In this document: positions 23,964 to 31,331 of the stretch, in pieces
How positions within the stretch are numbered: the first letter of the stretch is position 1
Layout of the letters: each line of letters begins with the position of its first letter
Assembly (NCBI GenBank): GCA_024636445.1
Contig: JAGXHE010000074.1
Span: forward strand, 1 to 32,941
Origin: Sulfitobacter sp.
GTDB lineage: Bacteria > Pseudomonadota > Alphaproteobacteria > Rhodobacterales > Rhodobacteraceae
Length of the DNA stretch: 32,941 nucleotides
Direction of reading: 5' to 3'
The notes under the pieces: generated by a model
Seen by the model: only the letters and a program-made list of their open reading frames with translations
Told to the model about the DNA's origin: nothing
The model's database searches: none
Program-made: the position numbers and the translations under genes

Positions 23964-23992
23964 TTGACGCGCAGGGCGTGCTCACCTTATGA
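23964..23992 (+). promoter_or_regulatory. Promoter of the thioesterase-MATE operon
   Basis: TTGACG (23964-23969), a 17-base spacer, then TTATGA (23987-23992), 27 bases before the first start codon. This is the clearest sigma-70-like promoter in the window. No ACGT-type palindrome like the fad operator overlaps it. Confidence 0.65.
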
Positions 23993-24019
23993 AGTCTTAA
24001 GGATAGCGGAGAGCAGATG

Positions 24020-24439
24020 ATGGACAAGGTCAATATCGCGCGGCAATTCATCCAGGCAATACCGCATGCGCGTGATCTGGGGCTGGAACTGTTGACGCTG
24101 GAAGACGGCGTTTCGGTGATTTCGATGCCCTACGACAAAAAGCTGGTGGGCAATCCCGCGACCGGCGTAATCCACGGCGGGGCCGTGTCGGCGTTGATGG
24201 ACACCTGCAGCGGGGCCGCGGTGATGTGCCATCCGACGGGGCCAGCCGGGACCGCGACGATTGATCTGCGCATCGACTATATGCGGTCGGCCAAGCCGGG
24301 CGATACGATCACGGCGACGGCGACCTGCTATCACATGACCCGCTCCGTGGCCTTTGTGCGCGTCACCGCAGTTGACAGCGACACGGACAATCCGGTCGCC
24401 ACCGCCACCGGCGCTTTTACGGTGGAGGGCAGTATATGA
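24020..24439 (+). CDS. PaaI-type hotdog thioesterase (first of pair)
   Basis: 139-residue hotdog-fold protein that likely hydrolyses an acyl- or aryl-CoA thioester. The family signature GNPATGVIHGGAVSALMDTC (substrate pocket with HGG) is present, as is the TIDLRIDYMRSAKPGD strand that closes the fold. Of two adjacent ATGs (24017, 24020), the second is preferred for its spacing from GGAGAG at 24008-24013. Its stop overlaps the next hotdog gene by four bases. It lies divergent from the fad regulators, so the operon may release CoA from intermediates of acid breakdown. Confidence 0.9.
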   Translation: MDKVNIARQFIQAIPHARDLGLELLTLEDGVSVISMPYDKKLVGNPATGVIHGGAVSALMDTCSGAAVMCHPTGPAGTATIDLRIDYMRSAKPGDTITATATCYHMTRSVAFVRVTAVDSDTDNPVATATGAFTVEGSI

Positions 24440-24960
24440 CATCGGCCAAACGCAAACGCGGATCGGTGCAGGAAGAGCAGGCGCTGCGCCATCGCTGGGA
24501 CGTCTCGTTGAACGCACTGGCGCTGAGCGTGCCCTACATCGCCTATCTGGGAGTCGATTTCGACCGTCGCGGTGACGAGCTGACCGCGATACTGCCGTTT
24601 CAGGAAAAGCTGATCGGCAACCCGTTTTTGCCTGCGATACATGGTGGTGTGACGGCTGCGTTTCTTGAAGTGACTGCCGTGATGACACTGTCGCGGCACT
24701 ATCTGTGGGAGCGTCTGGAAACCGGCGAGCTTGATCTGGACCGTCTGGATCAGGGCGAGGTGCCGCGTCTGCCCAAGACCATCGACTTTACCGTCGATTA
24801 CCTGCGGTCCGGCCTGCCACGTGATTCCTATGCGCGGGCGCGGATCAGCAGGGCGGGCAGGCGTTATGCGTCGGTTCATGTCGAGGCATGGCAGGACGAC
24901 CACACGCGCCTGTTTGCACAGGCGACCGGCCATTTCCTGATGCCGCAAAAGCGTGACTGA
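24436..24960 (+). CDS. Hotdog thioesterase-like protein (second of pair)
   Basis: 174 residues with a hotdog core. ILPFQEKLIGNPFLPAIHGG is the partner of the HGG motif in the neighbour, and TIDFTVDYLRSGLPRDSYAR is the closing strand. Between them is an extra, charged stretch of about 25 residues (near LWERLETGELDLDRLDQGE) that the first protein lacks. The two proteins are clearly related but distant. The ATGA overlap suggests they are produced together and may form a mixed dimer, since hotdog proteins work as dimers or larger assemblies. Its stop overlaps the MATE start by eight bases. Confidence 0.85.
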   Translation: MTSAKRKRGSVQEEQALRHRWDVSLNALALSVPYIAYLGVDFDRRGDELTAILPFQEKLIGNPFLPAIHGGVTAAFLEVTAVMTLSRHYLWERLETGELDLDRLDQGEVPRLPKTIDFTVDYLRSGLPRDSYARARISRAGRRYASVHVEAWQDDHTRLFAQATGHFLMPQKRD

Positions 24961-26299
24961 AGCCAACCTGCATGCGGCGATCGCGGACGTGCCGCAGGCG
25001 CCGATTACCCATCGTCGCGTGCTGGCCGTCGCACTTCCCATTGTTCTGAGCAACGCGACCGTGCCGATCCTGGGCGCGGTCGATGTGGGCGTCGTGGGGC
25101 AGTTGGGCGAAGCGGCCCCGATTGGCGCTGTGGCTCTGGGCGCGATCATCTTGACCACGATCTACTGGATTTTCGGGTTTCTGCGCATGGGCACCGTCGG
25201 CCTTGTCGGTCAGGCCGAAGGGGCGGGCGACAGCGCCGAAGTATCGGCCCTGCTGACCCGCGCGCTGCTGATCGCGGGCGGCGGCGGATTGGCGCTGATC
25301 GTGCTGCAACCGCTGCTGTTCTGGGGGGCATTTGCGCTCGCTCCGGCCTCGGACGAGGTCGAGGGGCTGGCGTGGACCTATCTGAGCATCCGCATCTGGT
25401 CTGCGCCTTTTGCCATCGCGGTCTTTGCGCTGACCGGCTGGCTGATCGCGATGGAGCGCACGTCGGGTGTGTTCTGGATGCAGCTGGTGATGAACGGCAC
25501 CAACATCCTGCTGGACCTGTGGTTCGTGCTGGGGCTTGGCTGGGGCGTGGGCGGCGTGGCCTTTGCCACGGTGATCGCCGAGACGATTGGCGCAGGCATG
25601 GGCCTGTACCTGTGCCGCGACGCATTTTTGCGGCCCGATTGGCGTGACTGGACGCGGGTGTTCGACCGTGTGGCGCTGATCCGCATGGCGCTGATCAACA
25701 CCGACATATTGATCCGCTCGGCGTTGTTGATGACGATTTTCACGTCCTTCGTGTTCATGGGTGCAGGGTTTGGCGACGTGACGCTGGCCGCGAACGAGGT
25801 GCTGGTGCAGTTCATGTACGTGACCGCGCATGCGATGGACGGCTTTGCCTTTGCCGCCGAGACGCTGATTGCGCGGGCCTACGGGCGGCACGCGCCCGAA
25901 CGTGTGCGCCGCTCGGCGCTGCTGACATCCGGCTGGGGGGCGGGGTCTTGCGTGGTGCTGGCACTGGCCTTTGCGCTGGCGGGGCCCTGGCTGATCGACG
26001 TGATGGCCAAGGATGAAGCAGTGCGCGAAGGGGCGCGCACCTATCTGCCGTGGATGGTGGCGGCACCCATTGTGGGCTGTGCCGCGTGGATGCTGGACGG
26101 GATATTCATCGGCGCCACGCGCGGCGCCGACATGCGCAACATGATGCTGGTGAGCTTTGCGGTCTATGTGGCTGTTGCCGTGGTGGCTGTCCCGCTGATG
26201 GGCAACCACGGGCTGTGGTTTTCGCTGCTGGTCAGCTTTGCTGCGCGGGGTGTGACGCTGGGCCTGCGGTATCCGGCGTTGGAGCGCGGGGCGGCGTAA
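24953..26299 (+). CDS. MATE-family (DinF-like) efflux transporter
   Basis: 448-residue membrane exporter with about twelve hydrophobic segments. The conserved MATE start is ALPIVLSNATVPILGAVDVG, and the second half starts around residue 240 (ALINTDILIRSALLMTIFTS). It is cation-coupled and may export organic cations or metabolites; the substrate is unknown. A GTG start at 24953 is used because it gives a normal N-terminus and an 8-base overlap with the thioesterase gene. Linkage to two thioesterases suggests export of an acid they release, but this is speculative. Confidence 0.92.
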   Translation: MTEANLHAAIADVPQAPITHRRVLAVALPIVLSNATVPILGAVDVGVVGQLGEAAPIGAVALGAIILTTIYWIFGFLRMGTVGLVGQAEGAGDSAEVSALLTRALLIAGGGGLALIVLQPLLFWGAFALAPASDEVEGLAWTYLSIRIWSAPFAIAVFALTGWLIAMERTSGVFWMQLVMNGTNILLDLWFVLGLGWGVGGVAFATVIAETIGAGMGLYLCRDAFLRPDWRDWTRVFDRVALIRMALINTDILIRSALLMTIFTSFVFMGAGFGDVTLAANEVLVQFMYVTAHAMDGFAFAAETLIARAYGRHAPERVRRSALLTSGWGAGSCVVLALAFALAGPWLIDVMAKDEAVREGARTYLPWMVAAPIVGCAAWMLDGIFIGATRGADMRNMMLVSFAVYVAVAVVAVPLMGNHGLWFSLLVSFAARGVTLGLRYPALERGAA

Positions 26300-26303
26300 G
26301 CGT

Positions 26304-26333
26304 TTGGGGGCCAGCCCCCAAGGCCTGCGGCCT
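26304..26333. terminator. Two adjacent hairpins at a convergent gene end
   Basis: TTGGGGG-CCAG-CCCCCAA (26304-26321) followed by AGGCC-TGC-GGCCT (26321-26333), four bases after the MATE stop. The stems lie between convergent MATE and pyrD and run directly into dispersed box copy C. No T-run follows the first stem. Confidence 0.5.
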
Positions 26334-26341
26334 TTCCCCCG

Positions 26342-26363
26342 GGGATATTTGGGGCCAAAAGAA
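26342..26363 (+). repeat. Dispersed intergenic box, type 1, copy C
   Basis: GGGATATTT, GG, then GGCCAAAAGAA, preceded by the GC hairpins at 26304-26333. Copy A has the same hairpin-then-box order. It ends seven bases before the pyrD stop codon. Confidence 0.8.
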
Positions 26364-26370
26364 ATCGGCG

Positions 26371-27414
26371 TCAGAGCCAGTCTTTGGTTTTGGTGCCCAC
26401 CGCTTCGGCGACCGAGCCGTGGCCGTCTTGTTGCAGCAGCACGTCGAGACCTTGGGCGATGCGCGCGGCGAGGCTGAGGCCGCCGTAGACGAGGCCGGTG
26501 TAGAGTTGCACCGCCGAGGCGCCGGCGCGGATCTTGGCATAGGCGTCGCGCGCCGAGCCGATGCCACCGACGCCGATCAGCGGGATGTCGGTCAGGCTGT
26601 GCAGGCGGGCCAGCGTACGCGTGGATTTCTCGAAGAGCGGCGCGCCGGAGAGGCCACCGGCCTCGCCTGCATGGGCGCTGCGCAATCCGGTGCGGTCAAG
26701 CGTGGTGTTGGTGGCGATGATCGCGGCAACCCCGGCGTCTTTGGCGACCTTTGCGATGTCGGCCAGATCCTGATCGGTGAGGTCGGGTGCTATTTTCAGG
26801 AACACGGGCACGGTTCCGCGCACCTGCATCACCCCGTCGAGCAGGGCGGCCAGCGCCATCGGTCCTTGCAGGTCGCGCAGCTTTTCGGTGTTGGGCGACG
26901 AGACGTTGACGGTGGCAAAGTCGATGTGGTCCCTTGCGGCTTGCAGTACGCGGGCGAAGTCGTCGGCGCGGTTGGCGCTGTCCTTGTTGGCGCCGAGGTT
27001 CAGGCCCACGGGGATCGTTCGGTGTGCACGCGCCAGACGCGTCACGATGGCCTCGGCACCATCGTTGTTGAACCCGAAGCGGTTGATCGCGGCGGCGTCT
27101 TCGGTCAGTCGGAAGAGGCGTGGTCTGGCATTGCCCGGCTGGGGCAGGGGCGTCGCGGCACCCACTTCGATAAAGCCGAAGCCCGCGCGGGTCAGCGGGC
27201 GGATTGCGGTGGCGTTCTTGTCAAAGCCCGCCGCGAGTCCGATCGGATTGTTCAGCGTCAGCCCCGCGATGTGCGTGGTCAGGCGGGGTGAAGTTACCGG
27301 ACCCGGCAGTGCTGCGAAGGGCGTGTGCAGTGCCCTTAGTGCCAGACCATGCGCCATTTCGGGGTCGATCCGGCGCAGGGCGGCAAGGCCCAGTTTCTCG
27401 ATGCTGCGTTTCAT
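26371..27414 (-). CDS. pyrD: Dihydroorotate dehydrogenase, class 2 (quinone-linked)
   Basis: It oxidises dihydroorotate to orotate in de novo pyrimidine synthesis, passing electrons to the membrane quinone pool. The 347 residues match class 2. [31 protein letters not shown] and the serine-type active site [15 protein letters not shown] are seen, with the FMN-phosphate loop [20 protein letters not shown] near residue 275. The N-terminal amphipathic helix ([17 protein letters not shown]) is the membrane anchor region of this class. The ATG overlaps the DUF1330 gene stop by four bases. Confidence 0.96.
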   Translation of the reverse strand: MKRSIEKLGLAALRRIDPEMAHGLALRALHTPFAALPGPVTSPRLTTHIAGLTLNNPIGLAAGFDKNATAIRPLTRAGFGFIEVGAATPLPQPGNARPRLFRLTEDAAAINRFGFNNDGAEAIVTRLARAHRTIPVGLNLGANKDSANRADDFARVLQAARDHIDFATVNVSSPNTEKLRDLQGPMALAALLDGVMQVRGTVPVFLKIAPDLTDQDLADIAKVAKDAGVAAIIATNTTLDRTGLRSAHAGEAGGLSGAPLFEKSTRTLARLHSLTDIPLIGVGGIGSARDAYAKIRAGASAVQLYTGLVYGGLSLAARIAQGLDVLLQQDGHGSVAEAVGTKTKDWL

Positions 27415-27863
27415 CCGAAGGTCGCGCCAACTTTGGCGGGCGATGTGCGGATCAGGCGCGATGTCAGGACCGCTGCCTGCCGGTGGATCACGGCCTGTTT
27501 GTAGTCGGGGTCGGTGACCATCGCGAGAAATGCCTTTGCGTCGGGATAGCGCGCGATAAAGCAGGCATCCCACTGCTCGTCCGCGGGGCCGATCAACGTG
27601 GTCTGGAATGTGCCGCGCCAGATTATGCTGCCGCCCAGCCGCGCCACGACGGGGCCGGAATCGCGCCCGTAGTTGGCATAGGCCTGCGCGCCGCTCAGAC
27701 CCTCGCCCGCGAGCGGATGATCGTCGGGATAGTCGGCCTTTTCGCGAAAGCGCACGAGATTGAGCATTTCGATGGGGTGATCGCGGGGAAGGTCCTTGAA
27801 AGCGTCGAACCGGGCGCGCTCGGGGTCGATGTAGGTGTCGGTGTCGGGCGTGTGCACGGTCAT
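27411..27863 (-). CDS. DUF1330-type protein
   Basis: 150-residue soluble protein with the dimeric ferredoxin-like (DUF1330) look: [40 protein letters not shown] and [19 protein letters not shown], then [20 protein letters not shown]. The family has no settled activity. It is the middle of three genes overlapped by four bases on each side (DUF952, DUF1330, pyrD), so its level should follow pyrD. Start chosen at 27863; a longer open frame reaches 27989 but lies over the DUF952 gene. Confidence 0.85.
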   Translation of the reverse strand: MTVHTPDTDTYIDPERARFDAFKDLPRDHPIEMLNLVRFREKADYPDDHPLAGEGLSGAQAYANYGRDSGPVVARLGGSIIWRGTFQTTLIGPADEQWDACFIARYPDAKAFLAMVTDPDYKQAVIHRQAAVLTSRLIRTSPAKVGATFG

Positions 27864-28198
27864 AGGATACCCGCCGGGAATTGGTGAACGCCGCCTTGCA
27901 GGGGCAGCGGTTGTGCCCATGCCACGTCGTCCAGTTTCAACGGCCGGTACAGATGCGGAAACAGCGCACCGCCGCGCGATGGCTCCCACACCAGTTTTTC
28001 GCCCAGATCATCGGCCTCGAGGCCCAGCAGCCACAGGTCTTGTTCGCCTGCGAAATGCTTGGCCGCAGTCTCGGCGGCCTGTTCGGGCGTCGAGAAATGC
28101 ACATAACCGTCAGAGACGTCGATAGGCGCGCCCGGAGTTTCACCCTGACTGCGCAGCGATTGCCATTCATCGGCACGGAATATTTTCAAGATCAGCAT
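27860..28198 (-). CDS. DUF952 family protein
   Basis: 112-residue protein matching the small DUF952 family: [59 protein letters not shown] and [13 protein letters not shown]. The conserved HFST and FPHLYRPL blocks are the family's recognisable parts. It has a ferredoxin-like or ADP-ribosyltransferase-like small fold by reputation, but no established reaction. First gene of the pyrD chain, divergent from the 5'-nucleotidase gene; the 150-base gap between them must hold both promoters. Confidence 0.85.
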   Translation of the reverse strand: MLILKIFRADEWQSLRSQGETPGAPIDVSDGYVHFSTPEQAAETAAKHFAGEQDLWLLGLEADDLGEKLVWEPSRGGALFPHLYRPLKLDDVAWAQPLPLQGGVHQFPAGIL

Positions 28199-28348
28199 GG
28201 TGCACTGATGCCGCGTGCCCAAGCTGTGGTCAAGCGAACATGGCTGCCTATACGTCAATCCGCCGGTTCGACGACAACGGTTTTGACTCTTATTCAGAGC
28301 AGCGCCAGAGTATTTGCAATACCAATACAACTTATAGGGGGACCTGAC

Positions 28349-29908
28349 ATGTTTATGCGTCTGACACAGACGGCGGCGGCCATCGCGCTGACCGCAGGGA
28401 CTGCAATGGCGGATTATTCGCTGACCATCCTGCACACCAACGATTTCCACGCACGGTTCGAACCGATCAGCCAATACGACAGCGGGTGCAGCGCCGAAGA
28501 CAACACGGCCGGTGAATGCTTTGGCGGCACCGCACGTCTGGTGAACGCGATCAAGGACGCCAAGGCGCGGTCGAAAAATGCCATTCTCGTCGATGGCGGT
28601 GACCAGTTTCAGGGCACGCTGTTCTACACCTATTACAAGGGCAAGCTGGCCGCCGAGATGATGAACAAGCTGGGCTATGACGCGATGACCGTGGGCAACC
28701 ACGAATTCGATGATGGTCCGGAAGTGCTGGCAGGCTTTGTCGATGCAATCAACTTTCCCATCCTGATGTCGAACGCCGACGTCTCGGCCGAACCGCTTTT
28801 GGCGGACAAGCTGGCGAAATCCACGGTGATCGAACGCGGCGGCGAAAAGATAGGTCTGATCGGTCTGACTCCTGAGGATACGCACGAACTGGCCAGCCCC
28901 GGCCCCAACGTGACCTTTTCCGATCCTTCGGAAGCGGTTCAGGGCGAAGTTGATAAGCTGACAGAGGCGGGTGTGACCAAGATCATCGTGCTGTCGCACT
29001 CGGGCTACGGGGTCGATCAGCGTGTTGCGGAAAACACCACTGGGGTCGATGTGATCGTTGGTGGCCACTCGAACACGCTGCTCAGCAATACCGACGAAAA
29101 CGCCGAAGGCCCCTATCCCACGATGGTTGGCAATACTGCGATCGTGCAGGCCTATGCCTACGGCAAATATCTGGGCGAGCTAAACGTGACCTTTGACGAC
29201 GCGGGCCGCGTGACCGAAGCCAAGGGCGAGCCGATCCTGATCGACGCCTCAGTGGCCGAAGACGAAGAGACCGTGGCGCGCATCGCCGAAGCGGCCAAGC
29301 CGCTGGAGGAAATCCGCACCCGTGTGGTGGCAGAGGCGTCTGCGCCGATCGGGGGCGACCGCGACACTTGCCGTGCGATGGAATGTTCGATGGGGTCACT
29401 GATCGCCGACGCGATGCTGGCGCGGGTCAAGGATCAGGGCGTCGAGATCGCCATTCAGAACGGCGGCGGCATCCGTGCGTCGATTGATGCAGGTCCGGTC
29501 ACCATGGGCGAAGTGCTGACAGTGCTGCCGTTCCAGAACACGCTGTCGACGTTTCAGGTGACCGGTGCCACGGTCGTCGAAGCGCTGGAAAACGGCGTGA
29601 GCCAGATCGAAGAGGGCGCAGGACGGTTTGCCCAGGTGGCGGGTCTGACCTACGCGTTTGATGCTTCGAAGCCTGTGGGCGAGCGGGTGTCAGACGTGAT
29701 GGTCGGTGGTGCTCCGATTGATCCCGGCAAGACCTATGGCGTTGTGTCCAACAACTACGTCCGCAATGGCGGTGACGGCTATCAGATGTTCGTCGATGCC
29801 GAAAATGCCTATGACTTCGGGCCCGATGTGGCGGATGTCACGGCCGAGTATCTGGCGGCTCAGGGGCCGTTCACGCCTGTCACCGACGGTCGGATCACGG
29901 TGAAATAA
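28349..29908 (+). CDS. Secreted 5'-nucleotidase / UshA-like metallophosphoesterase
   Basis: Periplasmic or secreted enzyme that removes phosphate from external nucleotides, yielding nucleosides for uptake. The 519 residues start with a signal peptide (MFMRLTQTAAAIALTAGTAMA). The two-metal calcineurin-type domain has LHTNDFHARFEP, DGGDQFQGTLF, GNHEFDDG, LSHSGYGVD and VGGHSN. The C-terminal 5'-nucleotidase domain has NGGGIRASID and the nucleobase-binding SNNYVRNGGDGYQMF. The ATG at 28349 is chosen because AGGGGGACC precedes it; the frame is open far upstream over the DUF genes but this is not coding. It would supply substrates to the salvage genes at 4074-7650. A strong terminator follows. Confidence 0.93.
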   Translation: MFMRLTQTAAAIALTAGTAMADYSLTILHTNDFHARFEPISQYDSGCSAEDNTAGECFGGTARLVNAIKDAKARSKNAILVDGGDQFQGTLFYTYYKGKLAAEMMNKLGYDAMTVGNHEFDDGPEVLAGFVDAINFPILMSNADVSAEPLLADKLAKSTVIERGGEKIGLIGLTPEDTHELASPGPNVTFSDPSEAVQGEVDKLTEAGVTKIIVLSHSGYGVDQRVAENTTGVDVIVGGHSNTLLSNTDENAEGPYPTMVGNTAIVQAYAYGKYLGELNVTFDDAGRVTEAKGEPILIDASVAEDEETVARIAEAAKPLEEIRTRVVAEASAPIGGDRDTCRAMECSMGSLIADAMLARVKDQGVEIAIQNGGGIRASIDAGPVTMGEVLTVLPFQNTLSTFQVTGATVVEALENGVSQIEEGAGRFAQVAGLTYAFDASKPVGERVSDVMVGGAPIDPGKTYGVVSNNYVRNGGDGYQMFVDAENAYDFGPDVADVTAEYLAAQGPFTPVTDGRITVK

Positions 29909-29934
29909 CGAATTTCACCATCATGCCATTCATG

Positions 29935-29965
29935 GGCGCGCGGGCAACAGCTTGCGCGCCTTTTT
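29935..29965 (+). terminator. Intrinsic terminator of the 5'-nucleotidase gene
   Basis: GGCGCGC and GCGCGCC form a 7-base stem, extended inwards by GGC/GCT with G-T pairs around an AACA loop, and followed by five T. It starts 26 bases after the stop codon. Confidence 0.88.
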
Positions 29966-29983
29966 CGTGGCGGGTCATGTCTA

Positions 29984-31252
29984 TCAAAGTGCGGCTGCGC
30001 TCTCCGCTTCGGCCTGAACTTCGGCCTCTGACGCTCCGAGTGCAGCGGTCTGCGGCGTGCTGCCCCGTCCGCCGGGTGCCGCCTGAAACGCGGTCTTGTC
30101 TGCCTCGTCCACCGCGACGCGCTGCGAGATGCGCCAGAGCGTATAGGCGATGACCAGCACGTGCGCGCCTGCCGTGACCATGAACAACGCCCGGTCCGCA
30201 AAGGCATACATCGCCCAGCCCGCGACCAGCGGCCCGATGATGCCGCCGCCGCCATACAGCAGCAGCAAACCACCCGAGATCTGGATCGACGTGCCGGGGG
30301 CCGCGTGGTCGTTGGCGTGGGCCACGATCACTGGATACATCGCAAAGATCGACCCGCCGAGAATCGCGGCGAGGATGAAGTTGGGGATGCGCCCCTGCGG
30401 TGCAATCGTGATGAACAGGATGTCGGCGATCAACGCGGCAAGGGCGATGCCCACCAGCACCTTGCGCCGGTCCATCCGGTCGCTGAGGATGCCCACGGGG
30501 ATTTGCGCCAGCGCACCGGCAAGGATCGGCAGCGAGGTAAAGAAGGCCACCGCTGCCAGCACCAGCCCCGTACGCTCGGCATAGACCGGTGCCAGCGCGC
30601 CAAAGGCCGAATTGCTGACGCCCACCCAGAAGACCGCGAACACCGCCACCGGTGAGTTGCGCCAAAGTGTGCCAAGGTCGAGCTTTGCCGCGACCAGTGG
30701 CGCGGGGTTGGAGCTTGACGACAGGGCGGTGGGGACCAGCGCGAGGCAGTAAAAGATCGCGCCGACCGCAAAGAACAGAAAGCCGGATGTATCGCCCAGT
30801 GTCAGCGTCATCTGCCCTGCGGTGACAGCGCCGAGGTTGACCATCGTATAGACGCCGAAAATGCGCCCGCGCTGATCGGGGGCGGCCTGATCGCTCAGCC
30901 AGCTTTCGACGATCATCGCAGCGCCCGCAAAACAAAAGCCGCAAACGCCGCGCAGCACGATCCACGTCCAGGGTGTGACCATGATGGCCGACCCCAGCAT
31001 CGACACCGCCGCAATCGCCGCCATTGCGCCAAAGGCGCGCACATGACCCACGTTCGCCACCAGTCGTGGTGTCTGCACGCAGCCTGCCATATAGCCCACG
31101 GCCCAGCCGGTGCCCAGCAGTCCCAGTGAAATGGCCGAGAACCCCTCGGCGCTGCCGCGCACCGGCAGGATCAGCCCGTTGATCCCCCCCGCGAACAATA
31201 GAAACGAAGACCCCAGCAGCAGGGCGAAGACAGGCAGGAAATGGCGGATCAT
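29984..31252 (-). CDS. MFS transporter
   Basis: 422-residue major facilitator protein with twelve hydrophobic segments. The family pattern is seen at the loop between segments 2 and 3 (PRLVANVGHVRAFGAMAAIA) and the repeated motif in the second half (ILSDRMDRRKVLVGIALAAL). Segment 5 region has FVGAAMIVESWLS-like sequence (FAGAAMIVESWLSDQ). It resembles the YcaD/CynX-type sugar or drug MFS; the substrate is unknown. The C-terminus is an unusual acidic alanine-rich tail (GASEAEVQAEAESAAAL). ATG at 31252 is preferred over a longer frame to 31360. It converges on the nucleotidase gene. Confidence 0.92.
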   Translation of the reverse strand: MIRHFLPVFALLLGSSFLLFAGGINGLILPVRGSAEGFSAISLGLLGTGWAVGYMAGCVQTPRLVANVGHVRAFGAMAAIAAVSMLGSAIMVTPWTWIVLRGVCGFCFAGAAMIVESWLSDQAAPDQRGRIFGVYTMVNLGAVTAGQMTLTLGDTSGFLFFAVGAIFYCLALVPTALSSSSNPAPLVAAKLDLGTLWRNSPVAVFAVFWVGVSNSAFGALAPVYAERTGLVLAAVAFFTSLPILAGALAQIPVGILSDRMDRRKVLVGIALAALIADILFITIAPQGRIPNFILAAILGGSIFAMYPVIVAHANDHAAPGTSIQISGGLLLLYGGGGIIGPLVAGWAMYAFADRALFMVTAGAHVLVIAYTLWRISQRVAVDEADKTAFQAAPGGRGSTPQTAALGASEAEVQAEAESAAAL

Positions 31253-31331
31253 GCGAGCGGGTTCCAATAGGTCAATGCTGCGTGCAGTTTGCGCGGCTTT
31301 GGGTCGAGTTGCAAACCAATGAGCGGAAAGC

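Noticed and set aside
27881-28348. Upstream extension of the 5'-nucleotidase frame
   Set aside because: It runs antisense through DUF952; the signal peptide begins at 28349 with its own ribosome site.
29895-30965. 356-codon minus-strand frame within the MFS gene
   Set aside because: Alternative frame of a clear MFS gene; Arg/Gly-rich without hydrophobic segments.
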